From assembly GCA_029948255.1 (NCBI GenBank), contig JALIZF010001828.1:372001-436000 (forward strand): 64,000 nt of DNA, in the 5' to 3' direction. The first letter of the stretch is position 1. Every line of letters begins with the position of its first letter. Origin of the DNA: Telmatactis stephensoni (lineage: Eukaryota; Cnidaria; Anthozoa; Actiniaria; Isophelliidae). This document shows positions 23,757-34,046 of the stretch, in pieces. A model generated the notes under the pieces. The model made no database searches. It worked only from the letters and a program-made list of their open reading frames with translations, and was not told where the DNA came from. The translations under genes were made by a program, and so were the position numbers.

Positions 23757-23971
23757 TGCTACCCTTCCAATGCTAACCACAATTAACAGTCTTTCATTGC
23801 TGCTGAGCTAGCTTCGTTTGATGGGAATAAACAAGAAAACACCAGATTTGGCTAAAATATTGGCTATGTGTACAGTACACATAGCCACTTTATTGTAATC
23901 ATAAATTAGGAATAAGGTCAACCTGACCTTAATACAAAGTGATTCCATCAAAGGTGTGGGCTAAAACCGCC
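23757..23971. repeat. Ngaro split direct repeat B1
   Basis: Identical in length and, by eye, in sequence to 23306-23520. The same palindromes occur at 23862-23886 and 23915-23929. Confidence 0.97.
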
Positions 23972-24408
23972 AAGGACCACTTGGGTAAAGTGGGCAGTCC
24001 CACCCTAGCTCAGACAGCAATGAAGACACCTTCCCATCAGCCATGTTGATAAATGGAAGGTACACAGAAAATAAAGAAAAACTTTTGTCATCCTGTAATT
24101 GAGAATGTATTAACCAAAATAATGAAATAAATTGTTTCAGAACTGAATTGCCAGATACAATCACCCCTGCAATTGTAAACAAGCACAAATGTGAAATGAA
24201 TAGAGATGCCACCTGCAACTCCTGTAAACAAAAATTTTATATGCTTAGAAAGTATACTGAAAAAAGGCAGAGAAAAAGCATAAAGCTGCTTCAGAGAGGC
24301 CCCTGCCATCTCTGGAGGATTAGTTACCCCTGTAACTGCTTATATAGTATGACAAAGAAAGTATGAACATAGCAAAGGTACAACCTGCATCCATTCCAAC
24401 AGTACACA

Positions 24409-25332
24409 TCATGCAATGCCTTGAACACTCGGAATCCTTATGTATCTCTTAAATGCATCAGACTTCCAACGCCCTAGCAATCTTATCTGAGTATCTGAAA
24501 ACCCACGATCAGCTGCAAATGAAGCTGCTCCTATCCGAAAGCTATGCCCCTTGTAACGTGTAGGATCAAGGCCACATGTCTTGATGACTGTTTCCAACCA
24601 GTGGGAGAACTCATTACGAGTAACTGGTGTTCTGTCAAGGTGTTGAAAAAGAAAACCAGGCAAATTTCCCCTTAACTTTAAATAAGCCATCAGTGATTGT
24701 ACTGGACAAACAGACTGTTGACGGGACAAAATGATATGGATTGGGGGCTGACCATAGTGGTGTTTAAAAGAATGAAATCCGATCTTTATGGCCTCGATAA
24801 AACCTCGATTATTTGTAAGTTTGGAAATGCTACCTGGCTGCAGGACATTGTTAGTGTATTTGTTAACTGTAATCTCACCAATGCGGAGAAAAGCAAAAAA
24901 GGCCAAAACACACATAGCTTTAAACATTGTAGCAACATAGTGAGACCCCAAAACTCCATCACTCACAGCAACAATTCGCTGAAGAATTGGTAGAGATATA
25001 GGCAATCGATAATCTAAACGTTTGTCTACTTTAGAATAGCCTTTGAGCATTTCAACAATATAAAAAGCTTTTGTCGGATCAGAGCAGCAGGCCAAGCGAT
25101 GGGAGTAACCTAATGCTGAAACATAAGTATTCACTGTGGAAGATGCGTAACCAACCTGAAACAAATAAGCAACAAAAAGGGCAAGGGTGGGAGAAGAGAT
25201 AGGGAAAAGGTGAAAAGTTTGACCAAGAACTTCAAAGGCAAACTTTCTATATAACTTCCACGCCCGTTGGTAAGTGGGAATGGATGCAGGCTGTAGACTA
25301 GAACCAAGTAAATGCACTATGACATCTGCCAA
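24409..25332 (-). CDS. Ngaro tyrosine recombinase
   Basis: 307 residues. In this element class the enzyme integrates a circular cDNA by strand exchange instead of a DDE integrase. Catalytic residues are visible in order: R150 (FLRIGE), H263-x-x-R266 (GHSFRIG), W289 in the second-His position (GRWKS) and the nucleophile Y297 (FKRYIR). The N-terminal half (about 1-100) looks like the usual SAM-like core-binding domain (YQRAWKLYRKFAFE, STVNTYVSALGYSHR). Its start overlaps the RT end by 16 bases in another frame, suggesting translation coupling or a shared transcript. The frame is intact and likely functional. Confidence 0.95.
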   Translation of the reverse strand: MADVIVHLLGSSLQPASIPTYQRAWKLYRKFAFEVLGQTFHLFPISSPTLALFVAYLFQVGYASSTVNTYVSALGYSHRLACCSDPTKAFYIVEMLKGYSKVDKRLDYRLPISLPILQRIVAVSDGVLGSHYVATMFKAMCVLAFFAFLRIGEITVNKYTNNVLQPGSISKLTNNRGFIEAIKIGFHSFKHHYGQPPIHIILSRQQSVCPVQSLMAYLKLRGNLPGFLFQHLDRTPVTRNEFSHWLETVIKTCGLDPTRYKGHSFRIGAASFAADRGFSDTQIRLLGRWKSDAFKRYIRIPSVQGIA

Positions 25333-27176
25333 CTTTGTGGCTGCAGGTGTAATGGTATAACTGTTGGGGATGGATGCACAAAGGTGGGTGCCAGACTCTT
25401 GAAGCGGTGAATCTGCAGACGTGACAAAGAGTCAGCCAAGTTATTCCGAACTCCCGGCACATGCCGTGCCCGGAATAAAATGTTATGTTCCAGGCATATA
25501 AGCACTAACCTCCGTACAAAAATCATAAGAACCTTATCCTTGCAGGAGGCTTTGTTGATAACGTGCACGAGAGCCTCGTTGTCTGTATAAAAGGTTATAC
25601 GTTGATTTTTCATATACTGACCCCATAGCAGCACACTTAAAACAATAGGATAAAATTCCAGAACCGAAATGTGATATGATTTCCATGACTCAGGCCATGC
25701 CCCATAACACCAGAAAGCTCCAAAAACAGCCCCAAACCCTTTTGAGGCTGCAGCATCGGTATACAAGTTCAAATGCTCAGATGTCAGCCATTGGTCATTT
25801 AAAAAGAAAGAGACACCATTGAAATCCTTTAGGAAAGTAAGCCATGTTAGCATGTCCAACTTGACTGCCTGAGTTAATCTTATACGATGTGATGGATGTT
25901 TTATACCAATTGTTAAATCAATTAAGCGCCTCAAAAAGGCACGTCCTGGAATAACAACGGAACACGTGAAATTCAACAAGCCAATAAGAGACTGTAAATC
26001 ATGTAAGGTGACTTTTTTGCGTCCAACAAAATTGTTCAACTGAGTAACACATCGATTCAATTTATCCTCAGGCAGCCTCCCCTCCAAGCGGACAGTATCC
26101 AGCTCAATTCCAGCAAAGGAGAGCACCTGACTTGGACCAAGAGTTTTTTCAGGAGCCATGGGGATCCCTAAATATTCGCACAATGCTAAAAAACACTCAA
26201 GTTGAATTTGGCAAAGGTGCTGCGATTGAGCCACAATGAGAAAATCATCTAAAAGATGTAAAATATGCGAAATGTGTAACTTTGCACGAGCTATCCACTC
26301 AATTGATGAACTGAATGCCTCAAAAATTTTGCAAGAGCTGGCACAGCCCATTGGCATACACCTATCATAATAATATTGATTTCGCCAGCACATCCCCAAC
26401 AGATGATAGTCATGTGGGTTTATAGGGATAATACGAAATGCGCTCTTAATATCGGTTTTGGCCAGAAAACTGCCTTTCCCTGATTTCTTAATCAATGAAA
26501 TCGCATCATCAACACGTGCATAAGTAACATGACTGTCATCTGATGAGATACCATCATTTATAGATGACCCGTGGGGGTATGACAAATGTTGTATCAAGCG
26601 AAATTCACCAGGGGCTTTTTTAGGTACAACCCCTATGGGTGAAACACAAAAAGACTGAAAAGGTGCCTGTGAAAAAGGACCAGCTATACGGTCAGCTTGT
26701 ACCTCCTTTGTTAAATAGCGATCCACAACTTCAGGATGCTGTTGAGCTGATAACAAATTAACAGCTTGAGTCGGTAAAGTGTAACCGACAAAACCAATAG
26801 AGAAACCATGTGAAAAACCCTCAACAAGGAATTGCAATTGATCTAAAGGATAGCCATCCAAAAGAGGTGCAAGCCTATCTAGCTTTACGGGTGTTGGCAG
26901 GTCGAGACTGGGCTGCAGTATTCTGGGCTGCTGTATTCTGGGTGTTGGTACTAGCATAGCCTGAGCGACGAAAATTGCATTTCGAGGCAGGATGAGGGTG
27001 ATGGCACTTATAACACTCATGGCGGTATGAACAACCTGCACAAGACATACCCCTATGATACCTGTGGCAAAAACCATATGGAACCCAATCTGGCCGCTGT
27101 TCACTAGAGCTGGGATTTTTTGTGGGCCTGTTTGGAAAATTCTGTGATCTAATCCACAGCTCCCAGTGGACTGCAC
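25317..27176 (-). CDS. Ngaro reverse transcriptase - RNase H
   Basis: 619-residue frame. The RT palm shows D242 (AKTDIKSAF), the CMPMGCASS motif at 273-281 and the catalytic pair D310-D311 in LLDDFL, the LDD form usual for DIRS-order elements. RNase H follows with acidic residues D474 (YTDAA), E507 (VLEFYP) and D532 (YTDNE), and a HVPG...NNLADSLSR tail. The first roughly 90-100 residues overlap the Gag-like frame and look non-domain, so true translation probably starts later or by frameshift from Gag. No stop or frameshift is seen in the conserved core. Confidence 0.95.
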   Translation of the reverse strand: MQSTGSCGLDHRIFQTGPQKIPALVNSGQIGFHMVFATGIIGVCLVQVVHTAMSVISAITLILPRNAIFVAQAMLVPTPRIQQPRILQPSLDLPTPVKLDRLAPLLDGYPLDQLQFLVEGFSHGFSIGFVGYTLPTQAVNLLSAQQHPEVVDRYLTKEVQADRIAGPFSQAPFQSFCVSPIGVVPKKAPGEFRLIQHLSYPHGSSINDGISSDDSHVTYARVDDAISLIKKSGKGSFLAKTDIKSAFRIIPINPHDYHLLGMCWRNQYYYDRCMPMGCASSCKIFEAFSSSIEWIARAKLHISHILHLLDDFLIVAQSQHLCQIQLECFLALCEYLGIPMAPEKTLGPSQVLSFAGIELDTVRLEGRLPEDKLNRCVTQLNNFVGRKKVTLHDLQSLIGLLNFTCSVVIPGRAFLRRLIDLTIGIKHPSHRIRLTQAVKLDMLTWLTFLKDFNGVSFFLNDQWLTSEHLNLYTDAAASKGFGAVFGAFWCYGAWPESWKSYHISVLEFYPIVLSVLLWGQYMKNQRITFYTDNEALVHVINKASCKDKVLMIFVRRLVLICLEHNILFRARHVPGVRNNLADSLSRLQIHRFKSLAPTFVHPSPTVIPLHLQPQSWQMS

Positions 27177-28023
27177 CCCAGGTCATATCCATGTGGTTTT
27201 GTTGCCTCATGTAGCGAAACTTGGTGTCGTAATATCGCCAGTTGGCACCCCTAGCAGCCAAATCCCGAACAACCTCACCGTATTTCATCAAGGCAGGGGC
27301 CTCATTAGGGAATTTGGAGGTGTAAACCCCAACAAAAATTTGGAAGGCCTTAGTCCAGGCATCGATATTGACAATTGGCTTCAACTTATTAGCTGGTTCT
27401 AAACATAACGAAGGCACATTGGAGCCTGTACCATCTGTATTGTTGGTAAGACTTAGTTGAAAACGGTGTTCCGGTGGTGATGTACTCAACAATTGGGCAA
27501 AATCAAAATATTCATGAGCCCAAATTTTTGCTTTTAATTTTGGGGGAACCCTGGAGTCAATAGGTACGGTCATTGATGAAAAAATAGATTTTGGCCTGTT
27601 AGTTTGGGGTGCTACATCTCCAATCCCCATGGACTCACCTGCCATGGTCACATTTTGGAGTACAGATGCCACTGACCCCTGTACAATGGCATCTGCTGCT
27701 CCACTGGACTCTTGAATGACTGTTGCTGCAGACTGGTTCTGGACGAGCGGAGCCTCTGACAAGGCTGTTGATGTGGTTGGTTGCATTGAAGGCAGGGCCT
27801 CCAACACATTCTTCGTGACAGCTTCAGCAATCTGCTTTATCACATCTGGGCTAAGCTGCAACCCAGTAGATGAAGTTGGAATTTCCTCAATCTGTGATGG
27901 GTTAGGAGCACTTGAAGTTTCCCCAGGAAATGACAATAAGGTTGAGGGGCGTGACTGTCGTGTACTGCGTCTTGTAGGTACAGCTGACGTACTGGAAACT
28001 TTTCGTCGCTGAGCACGTGGCAT
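26875..28023 (-). CDS. Ngaro Gag-like protein with Cys/His-rich C-terminus
   Basis: 382 residues. The N-terminus is basic and Ser/Thr-rich (PRAQRRKVSSTSAVPTRRST). The centre (about 165-300) is an alpha-rich Gag-like core. A cluster of Cys and His (CHRYHRGMSCAGCSYRHE ... CYKCHHPH) near 318-350 is likely a nucleic-acid-binding zinc element, although not a classic CCHC knuckle. It overlaps the RT frame by about 300 bases in a different frame. It probably packages the element RNA; that role is inferred from position and composition. Confidence 0.8.
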   Translation of the reverse strand: MPRAQRRKVSSTSAVPTRRSTRQSRPSTLLSFPGETSSAPNPSQIEEIPTSSTGLQLSPDVIKQIAEAVTKNVLEALPSMQPTTSTALSEAPLVQNQSAATVIQESSGAADAIVQGSVASVLQNVTMAGESMGIGDVAPQTNRPKSIFSSMTVPIDSRVPPKLKAKIWAHEYFDFAQLLSTSPPEHRFQLSLTNNTDGTGSNVPSLCLEPANKLKPIVNIDAWTKAFQIFVGVYTSKFPNEAPALMKYGEVVRDLAARGANWRYYDTKFRYMRQQNHMDMTWGAVHWELWIRSQNFPNRPTKNPSSSEQRPDWVPYGFCHRYHRGMSCAGCSYRHECYKCHHPHPASKCNFRRSGYASTNTQNTAAQNTAAQSRPANTRKAR

Positions 28024-28239
28024 TATGTATATATCAATCTGAAAAATATCTAAAATTGTTTGTCACCAAATTGGTGACCACCAAATTATTAATGAATATT
28101 GTCTGAGAGTAAAAACAATCCAATCTATGTTGCATCGTTGTCACAATAAATATTCAATGAATAAATTAAATATAAAAATCAATAATTATATACACATATA
28201 TTACAAATAAATAACATTATTATAAAAAGAATACAGCAG

Positions 28240-28690
28240 GTGACCTGGCAGACTTCACAATATTGTCGCCGACACATGTAGAGCCACCCTTTAATGCTGC
28301 ATCAGGGCCTATTGGGCCAAAAATACAAGGCATAACAGCTAAAATGATCACAGCACAGCCCTAAGAAATTAAGGGCATAACAGCCAATTGATCATAACAT
28401 AGCACAGCCATAATTATCAATACAAGGCATAACAGCTAAATGATCACAGCACAGCCCTAAGAGATTTAGGGCATAACAGCTTATGGATCATAACATAGCA
28501 CAGCCATAATTATCAATACAAGGCATAACAGCTAAATGATCATAGCACAGCCCTAAGAATTGTAGGGCATAACAGCCAATGGATCATAGCACAGCCATAA
28601 CAATTATTAATATAAGGCATAACAGCTAATGAGCACAGCACAGCCATAAATAATGGCCTAACACTGTGATCCTAGCACAGCCAAAAATAA
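28240..28690. repeat. Tandem repeats between the SGNH and Gag ORFs
   Basis: Units such as GGCATAACAGCTAAATGATC and CACAGCACAGCCCTAAGA alternate at about 35-45 bp in a roughly 90-bp higher-order period. They fill the spacer downstream of the SGNH ORF. Function unknown; they could be a leader or packaging region, which is speculation. Confidence 0.85.
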
Positions 28691-28729
28691 ACAAATATTA
28701 ACAAATACACATTATAGTTAAATTTTACA

Positions 28730-29389
28730 TTACTTGGGAACGTCATTTGTTTTCATCTTCAACATATGGAGGGCCTTCAACAAAGCACCTCTATAACTTC
28801 GGTATAACAGATACTGACCGCGCTTGTTGAGGTGTACACCATCTTTACAAAGAACTACCTGAGATTTCTGTAAATCACGATGTTTCCAAGTAAAAACCGG
28901 TGAAGGTGAATCATCTAACACTACCTCCAAGTAGTGGTTAAGCAAATCGGCAGATACATTAAAAGATGTGTAGGGCATATCGGTGCTCATCATATTCCGG
29001 TGTATTACCAAACACACTCCCACTACTTTAACTTTAAGTGCCGATATCAAATGAGTGATCAAGTCATCTATCTCCGATCCAACTGTTTCTGGTCGCCGAT
29101 AACTTCCCACGTCATTTGTTCCCAAATCCAGGATTACAATCTCGGGCTGTAGCTCTTCAAGTTTCGCCAGCTGTTTGCCAGCTTGTAAACGCTTTAACGT
29201 AAGGCCGCCGTAGCCCATCAAAAAAACCTCAGCTGATTTTTCCAAACCAAAATTATAATATGCTCTACTATCGAAAGGCTTGCTAAGGTCTTGGTGTAAG
29301 CGGCGAACAAATGAGTGACCGAAAATAACCGCTTTGGGGCGAGAAGCTGCCATCTTAGCGTACCGAAACCGTCGACCGTGAAAAATCAA
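28730..29389 (-). CDS. Ngaro SGNH/GDSL-type hydrolase
   Basis: 219 residues, intact, and the first ORF of the element in transcription order. All four SGNH blocks are visible: nucleophile S26 in FGHSF, the glycine block G59-Y-G-G (MGYGGLTL), N92 in LGTNDVG, and the D183-x-x-H186 dyad in KDGVHLNKRG. Initiation at Met13 (MAASRPK) would give a more typical start. SGNH enzymes are esterases or acyl hydrolases, and such ORFs are known as accessory genes of Ngaro elements; the substrate is unknown. The conserved catalytic set implies selection for activity. Confidence 0.9.
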   Translation of the reverse strand: MIFHGRRFRYAKMAASRPKAVIFGHSFVRRLHQDLSKPFDSRAYYNFGLEKSAEVFLMGYGGLTLKRLQAGKQLAKLEELQPEIVILDLGTNDVGSYRRPETVGSEIDDLITHLISALKVKVVGVCLVIHRNMMSTDMPYTSFNVSADLLNHYLEVVLDDSPSPVFTWKHRDLQKSQVVLCKDGVHLNKRGQYLLYRSYRGALLKALHMLKMKTNDVPK

Positions 29390-29498
29390 ATTTACTTTAG
29401 CACCGACAAAAAGACTGACTTAGAAAAGCTGAAGAAAACTCTTAAAAACAAGCCGAGATAAAAATATTAAACAAAAATTAAAAGCTTACCCTGTTGAA

Positions 29499-29700
29499 TA
29501 AAAATAAATGCTGAGGTGGTGAAATTTGCTCCTTCTGAAACTACAAATTTTCCCGCGGTGACAGTCCCAGTAGGGGGGGATCATTTCATGCAATCCCCTC
29601 CACCCCTACTTAACTAGATCCAGGCCCTCCTCCACCTGAAAACCAATTAAACACCAGAGGGATAGCATAAAATTTTTATTGCTGCACAATAATTTCTTTA
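29499..29700. repeat. Ngaro split direct repeat A1
   Basis: 202 bp matching 23554-23756. It ends TTCTTTA against the interrupted palindromic element, and the junction reads TTCTTTA|AAAATCG. Confidence 0.97.
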
Positions 29701-29885
29701 AAAATCGTCTGATATCTCAAATTACTTGATCTAATTCGCAGAAAAATAATTACCGGTACAAATTTCAAGGCTTGTAGACAAATGGCTGCAAATTTCTCAG
29801 AAATCGGACAAGGTTTTGATGTAAAAAGACGCGATTGAAATTCATGCCCAACAAACAAATCAATAGGTACGGGCCACCACCTTAA

Positions 29886-32800
29886 ATTGTTTACATACAG
29901 TGCAACTCATGATCATTGTGTACTATAATAACACATGATTTTTAAGGAAAGCATACCCTATCGTTAGTTCTAAGTTATAGATAATGACATGTGCATAATT
30001 AGATTACCTGGTTCCCCCTGTAATGTAATGTAAAAACAAACTTCTGTGATATTGCCCTCAGTGCTGCCCAAGGGATCATGCCAATTACTTTCCATACACA
30101 CCATATCAAAAAATCTAAATATCAAAAATTTAAGCACCTGAGTGTCTGAATCTTAATTCTTTCTTTGGCAGCAAAGTCCATACAAATTACAATGTACACA
30201 TAAGCAATACAGGTACAATGTAGATTAAAAACAAAACAAACTAGACGCACACGTGCGTTCACTCGTGCCCCGGGAGCCCCTCAGTGACCGGCCCCGTTCG
30301 TACTCTTCCCCGAGCCGTTTCACGCATTCTTCACCATTCCGGGAAATAGTTAACCGTAACATAATGACCTTTTTTGAATCGGCTATAAACTTAAACTAAA
30401 GAATATCTGATTAGTCAATTTGTCTGTCAGCAGCTATTAGTGTTTGCCTTTGTCCTTCTATTATCATACATGAGTATTATATATCTCCGACATGCAAAAA
30501 TATTTCCTGCGAATATACTAGTTTATTCAACTTTTTATTTCACTATCTCAATTGTGTGCTGTAAAGACTTCTACAACGGTGTTTTTGACACAATAACAAA
30601 TCGTGTATTTTTTCGTTCATGTTTCGGATGTTTTATACATGAATAAAAGACGTTACGTGACCAAAAGCGCAATACAAGGTCAAGTTCCATGCAATGGTCT
30701 GCTTCAGAATTCCGTTACTAAAACTCAGTACAAAAACCTCTCAAGATCTCTTGAATGCTTGAATGAGAAATATAATTGACTTGCTTCTATGTATGTTCGT
30801 TTAGCAACATGAAGGATGAGAAATTCGTAGTTTTCCAGCTCATAGGAAATAGCCGTTATCGCGAGGGCCTCGGCTTTCAAGTACTCCATTTAGAGTTCGA
30901 TATTTGGTCAAAGTATTGGAGATGAAGCTCAAAATAACAGCCCATTCTGAAGCTCTTATAAGTATATAGGTATTTCTCGAGTTAAAAACTCCAAATTACA
31001 TTGTTCTACTGCAGGAAAAGCCTATCTCTGAAAGCTATTTTCTTTGTAGTCGGCCATCTTGCATTCCTAAAGTTCCTGGCTTGCGTTCGCTCAAAGGTGA
31101 TGAATGAAGGGCATTGTTTTTACGTTCTTAACCAATCAGAAGTCTCTTAGGACGAACAGAGTAAAAAAAACATTTGCAGTTAGCAGCAAGTGATAACATG
31201 TGCGCATGCGTCAAACTTCAGTGCGCCTTCTAGCGAAACTTGTAATGGCGGCACGAAACTAGTGAAATGTGGCAGTTTGAAAGGATTATTTCAAGCTATC
31301 CGTACTTCCATGAACACCTATTATCCACCTAAAACATTTATAGAGTCTTTTCAAAGATGTCTGTATGAAAAAGGTATCTTTTTCCGGCTAAATTTTGCTA
31401 AATTTCTCACTTGGTTTGGTTGACTGAAGCGTTCAAGAAGTTGTTTGTTGACATGTGTTCGTGGAAATTCTAAATGGCCCTGGAGCTATCAACAGTGAAT
31501 TTTAGGACAGTGTACCAAAAAGGTAGGTCTTTATGCATCAGTATTTCTTGTGGGTAGTTAAAAATAAGGATCAAAAGCTTTTATCTTAAAATAACAGCAA
31601 ACTCAATCGGCGTTATTCCTCTGAAATCCCATTTTTGTGTGATTTTGACAGTGATTATTTGTTACACCCCAAGATATATCCCACCTAAGGTTTCGAAAAA
31701 TGATATTGTCACTGTTGGTGAAGTTGAATAACGACTTCAAACGATTATCTTTTAGGGGGGAAGTTTGAGAATTTTGATGGTATTTAGCAATGTGTAATGT
31801 ACAAGCACATTTCATGCTGGTCAAAATTAAGCCTAAATTAACCTTCAATCACTTTATGTCAACACTTTGCTTCTTTGGAGGCTGTTATTGAGCATTGAGC
31901 ATGAATTATTTACGGGAATTTGAGAAATCAGTCAGAAAAAAGAGGTCCTAAGTGTCCTTTACAGTTGAGCTATTTTTTCTGGATGCCAACTTTACAATTT
32001 TAATCAATGACATGTATATGCATACAACAATGTATCCTATAATAATAATATTGTAAAAACTTCAAGATAGGACACACTTTCAATGTAGTGTGCTTGATTC
32101 TGCATTGAAGGAGGGATCAGACCTAACATCAAGGTGCTAGCTAAGCATGTTGTTTATATTTATCCTGAAATTTAACAGCCAGAACTTTTGAAAAGAGTTA
32201 AATGAATTGTGTGTTTATGTCTGTTTGCCAACACACATACTGGACACTTCCTAACTTAATTATACTAGGTAAGTTCAGAAGTGTACAGTTTGTTGCAGGC
32301 ACCCCACTCATATATTATAGATCCTTACTATTACAGAAACTAAATGACAATTCAAAGGGTGTCCACTATAATGAGAGGTGATAAAGTCAACTAAATTCCC
32401 ATCTTTTCCATTATTCTTATAGATTTGCAACCACTATACATGAGGGTTTCCTAGCAACTCAAACAAGCAAACAAGCCAGCTTGTATGCATAGTCCAGTAT
32501 TCAGAGATGGTGTTTATTAGATGCTAAAGTGATATCAATAACTTCCAGGCTATGATATGTAAAAGGATCACAGCCAAACACCACATTTTTGGGGGGGAAC
32601 TATTTCAGTAGTATCTGTACACGTATATTTGGGTGTGTATCGTTTACATGTGTAGGGTTATTTAGTGCTTAGTTTACTGGTGTCAAGTCTGCTTAGTGTG
32701 TATTGATGAACTGATCTAGCAGCTGTTTGAAGTTGCATTTGAAATATTAAAGTTTATGTTGTTTTTAGATGATAACCTGTTGAAAATCTCTTTTTCTTTA

Positions 32801-33148
32801 GCTCCACAATTTGAACACAATTTGTAAATCATAACAGGTACACAAGTATTGCAGTAATAAAAAATACTATTGCAATTTATATAATACAAATTGATTTAAA
32901 TTGTACGTGTAGACCTTCTGAAGCATTTTTAAATGATAAAATCATTAAAACAGTCATCACTTGAAGTTCCTTTTCTGTGTTTGTGTTTAATGTGGCATAA
33001 AACTCGGTTTAGCTTTATATTTGTAACGTGTACGGCGCAAACCAGAACGCGAAATATTTTCGGCTTTACGGCCTTCAAATACTAAAGTTGAGTATCGGTT
33101 TTGCGAGATGGTTGTAACTTTTTTTTGCAAGCAAGAAGAAAAACTTAC
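29886..33148. other. No further exon identified; intergenic or intronic
   Basis: AT-rich sequence. The exons that should follow the signal-peptide exon at 33149-33230 (minus strand, to the left) were not identified here. An inverse pair GCAGCAAGTGATAAC (31182) and GTTATCACTTGCTGC (33287) may mark a roughly 2.1 kb element or be coincidental. Confidence 0.4.
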
Positions 33149-33230
33149 CTTTTCTGCCCTCAGCAAACAGAAAACAATAAAGAATAAGCAGAAGAACGAC
33201 AGTGAATTTTAATAGAGCCGCCATTTTCAT
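33149..33230 (-). CDS. First coding exon with signal peptide, protein unknown
   Basis: From the ATG at 33230 the exon encodes 27 codons plus one base: a short basic start (MKMAALLKF), a strongly hydrophobic core (TVVLLLILYCFLF) and a polar end (AEGRK). It stops at a consensus donor (AAAG|GTAAGT). This is the typical first exon of a secreted or type I membrane protein. The likely signal-peptidase site is after FAEG or nearby. The upstream region (33231-33300) is locally GC-richer, consistent with a promoter. A second in-frame ATG occurs two codons in. Later exons were not found, so identity is unknown. Confidence 0.5.
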
Positions 33231-33310
33231 TGCATGCTCCAGCGATCACATGAATTCCGTTCAGCGGACCGCGCATACTCGCAACGTTATCACTTGCTGC
33301 TTTTGCAGTT

Positions 33311-33345
33311 TATAACTCGTTCCCGGCTAAAGGCCTGGGCACGAG
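33311..33345. repeat. ACTCGTTCCCG...AAGGCCTGGGCACGAGT hairpin
   Basis: A short self-complementary motif (AACTCGTTCCCG ... GGGCACGAGT) that recurs in the same orientation at about 35085-35119. The two copies may be ends of related elements. Confidence 0.55.
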
Positions 33346-33612
33346 TAAAAAAGCATTTCCTCGACAGCAAACAATTTCTGGGTCAACTGATCTGCATTTA
33401 GAGAAGATTGCTTTTCTTTTTGGAAGACGACAAGGAAGTACAGTTCTTGGTTTCAAGAGGCAGAGAATTCCAAAGAATAACTATGCGTTTAAATTAGGAG
33501 TCCCTAAAAGTTGACGTTTTAGTTAAATTAGCTTTGTAATTGGTATTAACTAATGCGTTTCTCGTTAATCTAAAGGAATTTTAATAAGTTACATATTTAG
33601 AGATATCATTAT

Positions 33613-33735
33613 TTATTCATTCATTCATTCATCCATCCATTCATTCATTCATTCATTCATTCATTCATTCATTCATTCATTCATTCATTCATTCATTCAT
33701 TCATTCATGCATTCATTCATTCATTCATTCATTCA
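33613..33735. repeat. (ATTC)n microsatellite
   Basis: About thirty ATTC units with a few ATCC/ATGC interruptions. Seen directly. Confidence 0.97.
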
Positions 33736-34004
33736 ATTTCATTATATTCTTGGGTTTCATGTGACGTCATCGAAAATATTCATGCCTCAAGTTTTTCTTG
33801 AGTATTTGAGAAGCTTTCCTTGCTTGGTTCTCGAGTTATCAAAGGTAAAACCTATGTCACGCAGCACTGTCACGCATTTTCCTATGAACGTAAACACACA
33901 TTTGGCTTGCTGTATGAATAAAAGTATTGTTTACTGAGTTTCTGTATCAAAATACATGATAAAGTTGTTATTTTTACATGATTTTGCCAATTATATTTAT
34001 TGTC

Positions 34005-34046
34005 CGCCATGTTGGTGTCCCAAAGTGGGACACCAATATGGCGGCG
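34005..34046. repeat. Near-perfect palindrome
   Basis: CCGCCATGTTGGTGTCCC and GGGACACCAATATGGCGG are inverse with one mismatch and a short AAAGT spacer. It may be the join of two inverted element ends; a related GAGGGACACCAACTGCG occurs at about 34216. Confidence 0.8.

Larger units (their letters stand above)
23306..29700 (-). mobile_element. Ngaro-like tyrosine-recombinase (YR) retrotransposon, apparently complete
   Basis: In coding (minus) orientation the layout is A1 (29700-29499), four ORFs, B1 (23971-23757), A2 (23756-23554), a 33-bp spacer, then B2 (23520-23306). This split-direct-repeat arrangement is the hallmark of Ngaro/PAT-type elements. The two B repeats look identical over 215 bp and the two A repeats differ by a single T, so insertion is recent. 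All ORFs are uninterrupted. There is no target-site duplication, as expected for recombinase-mediated integration of a circular copy. PAT is the main alternative classification; the SGNH ORF favours Ngaro. Confidence 0.93.
21831..29885. mobile_element. TTAA-flanked palindromic element, interrupted by Ngaro
   Basis: The ends are TTAA|GGTGGCCCGTACCTATTG (21831) and CAATAGGTACGGGCCACC...TTAA (29885). The left arm 21835-22622 is mirrored by 22690-23305 plus 29701-29881, around a spacer of about 70 bp. Removing 23306-29700 restores a continuous arm, giving a 1.65 kb element. It has no transposase and belongs to the same TTAAGGTGG-terminus group as 7374-9165 and 15755-16503. Confidence 0.9.

Noticed and set aside
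31475..31521. Plus-strand MALELSTVNFRTVYQK with a GTAGGT donor
   Set aside because: Too short to judge, no following exon and no family resemblance.
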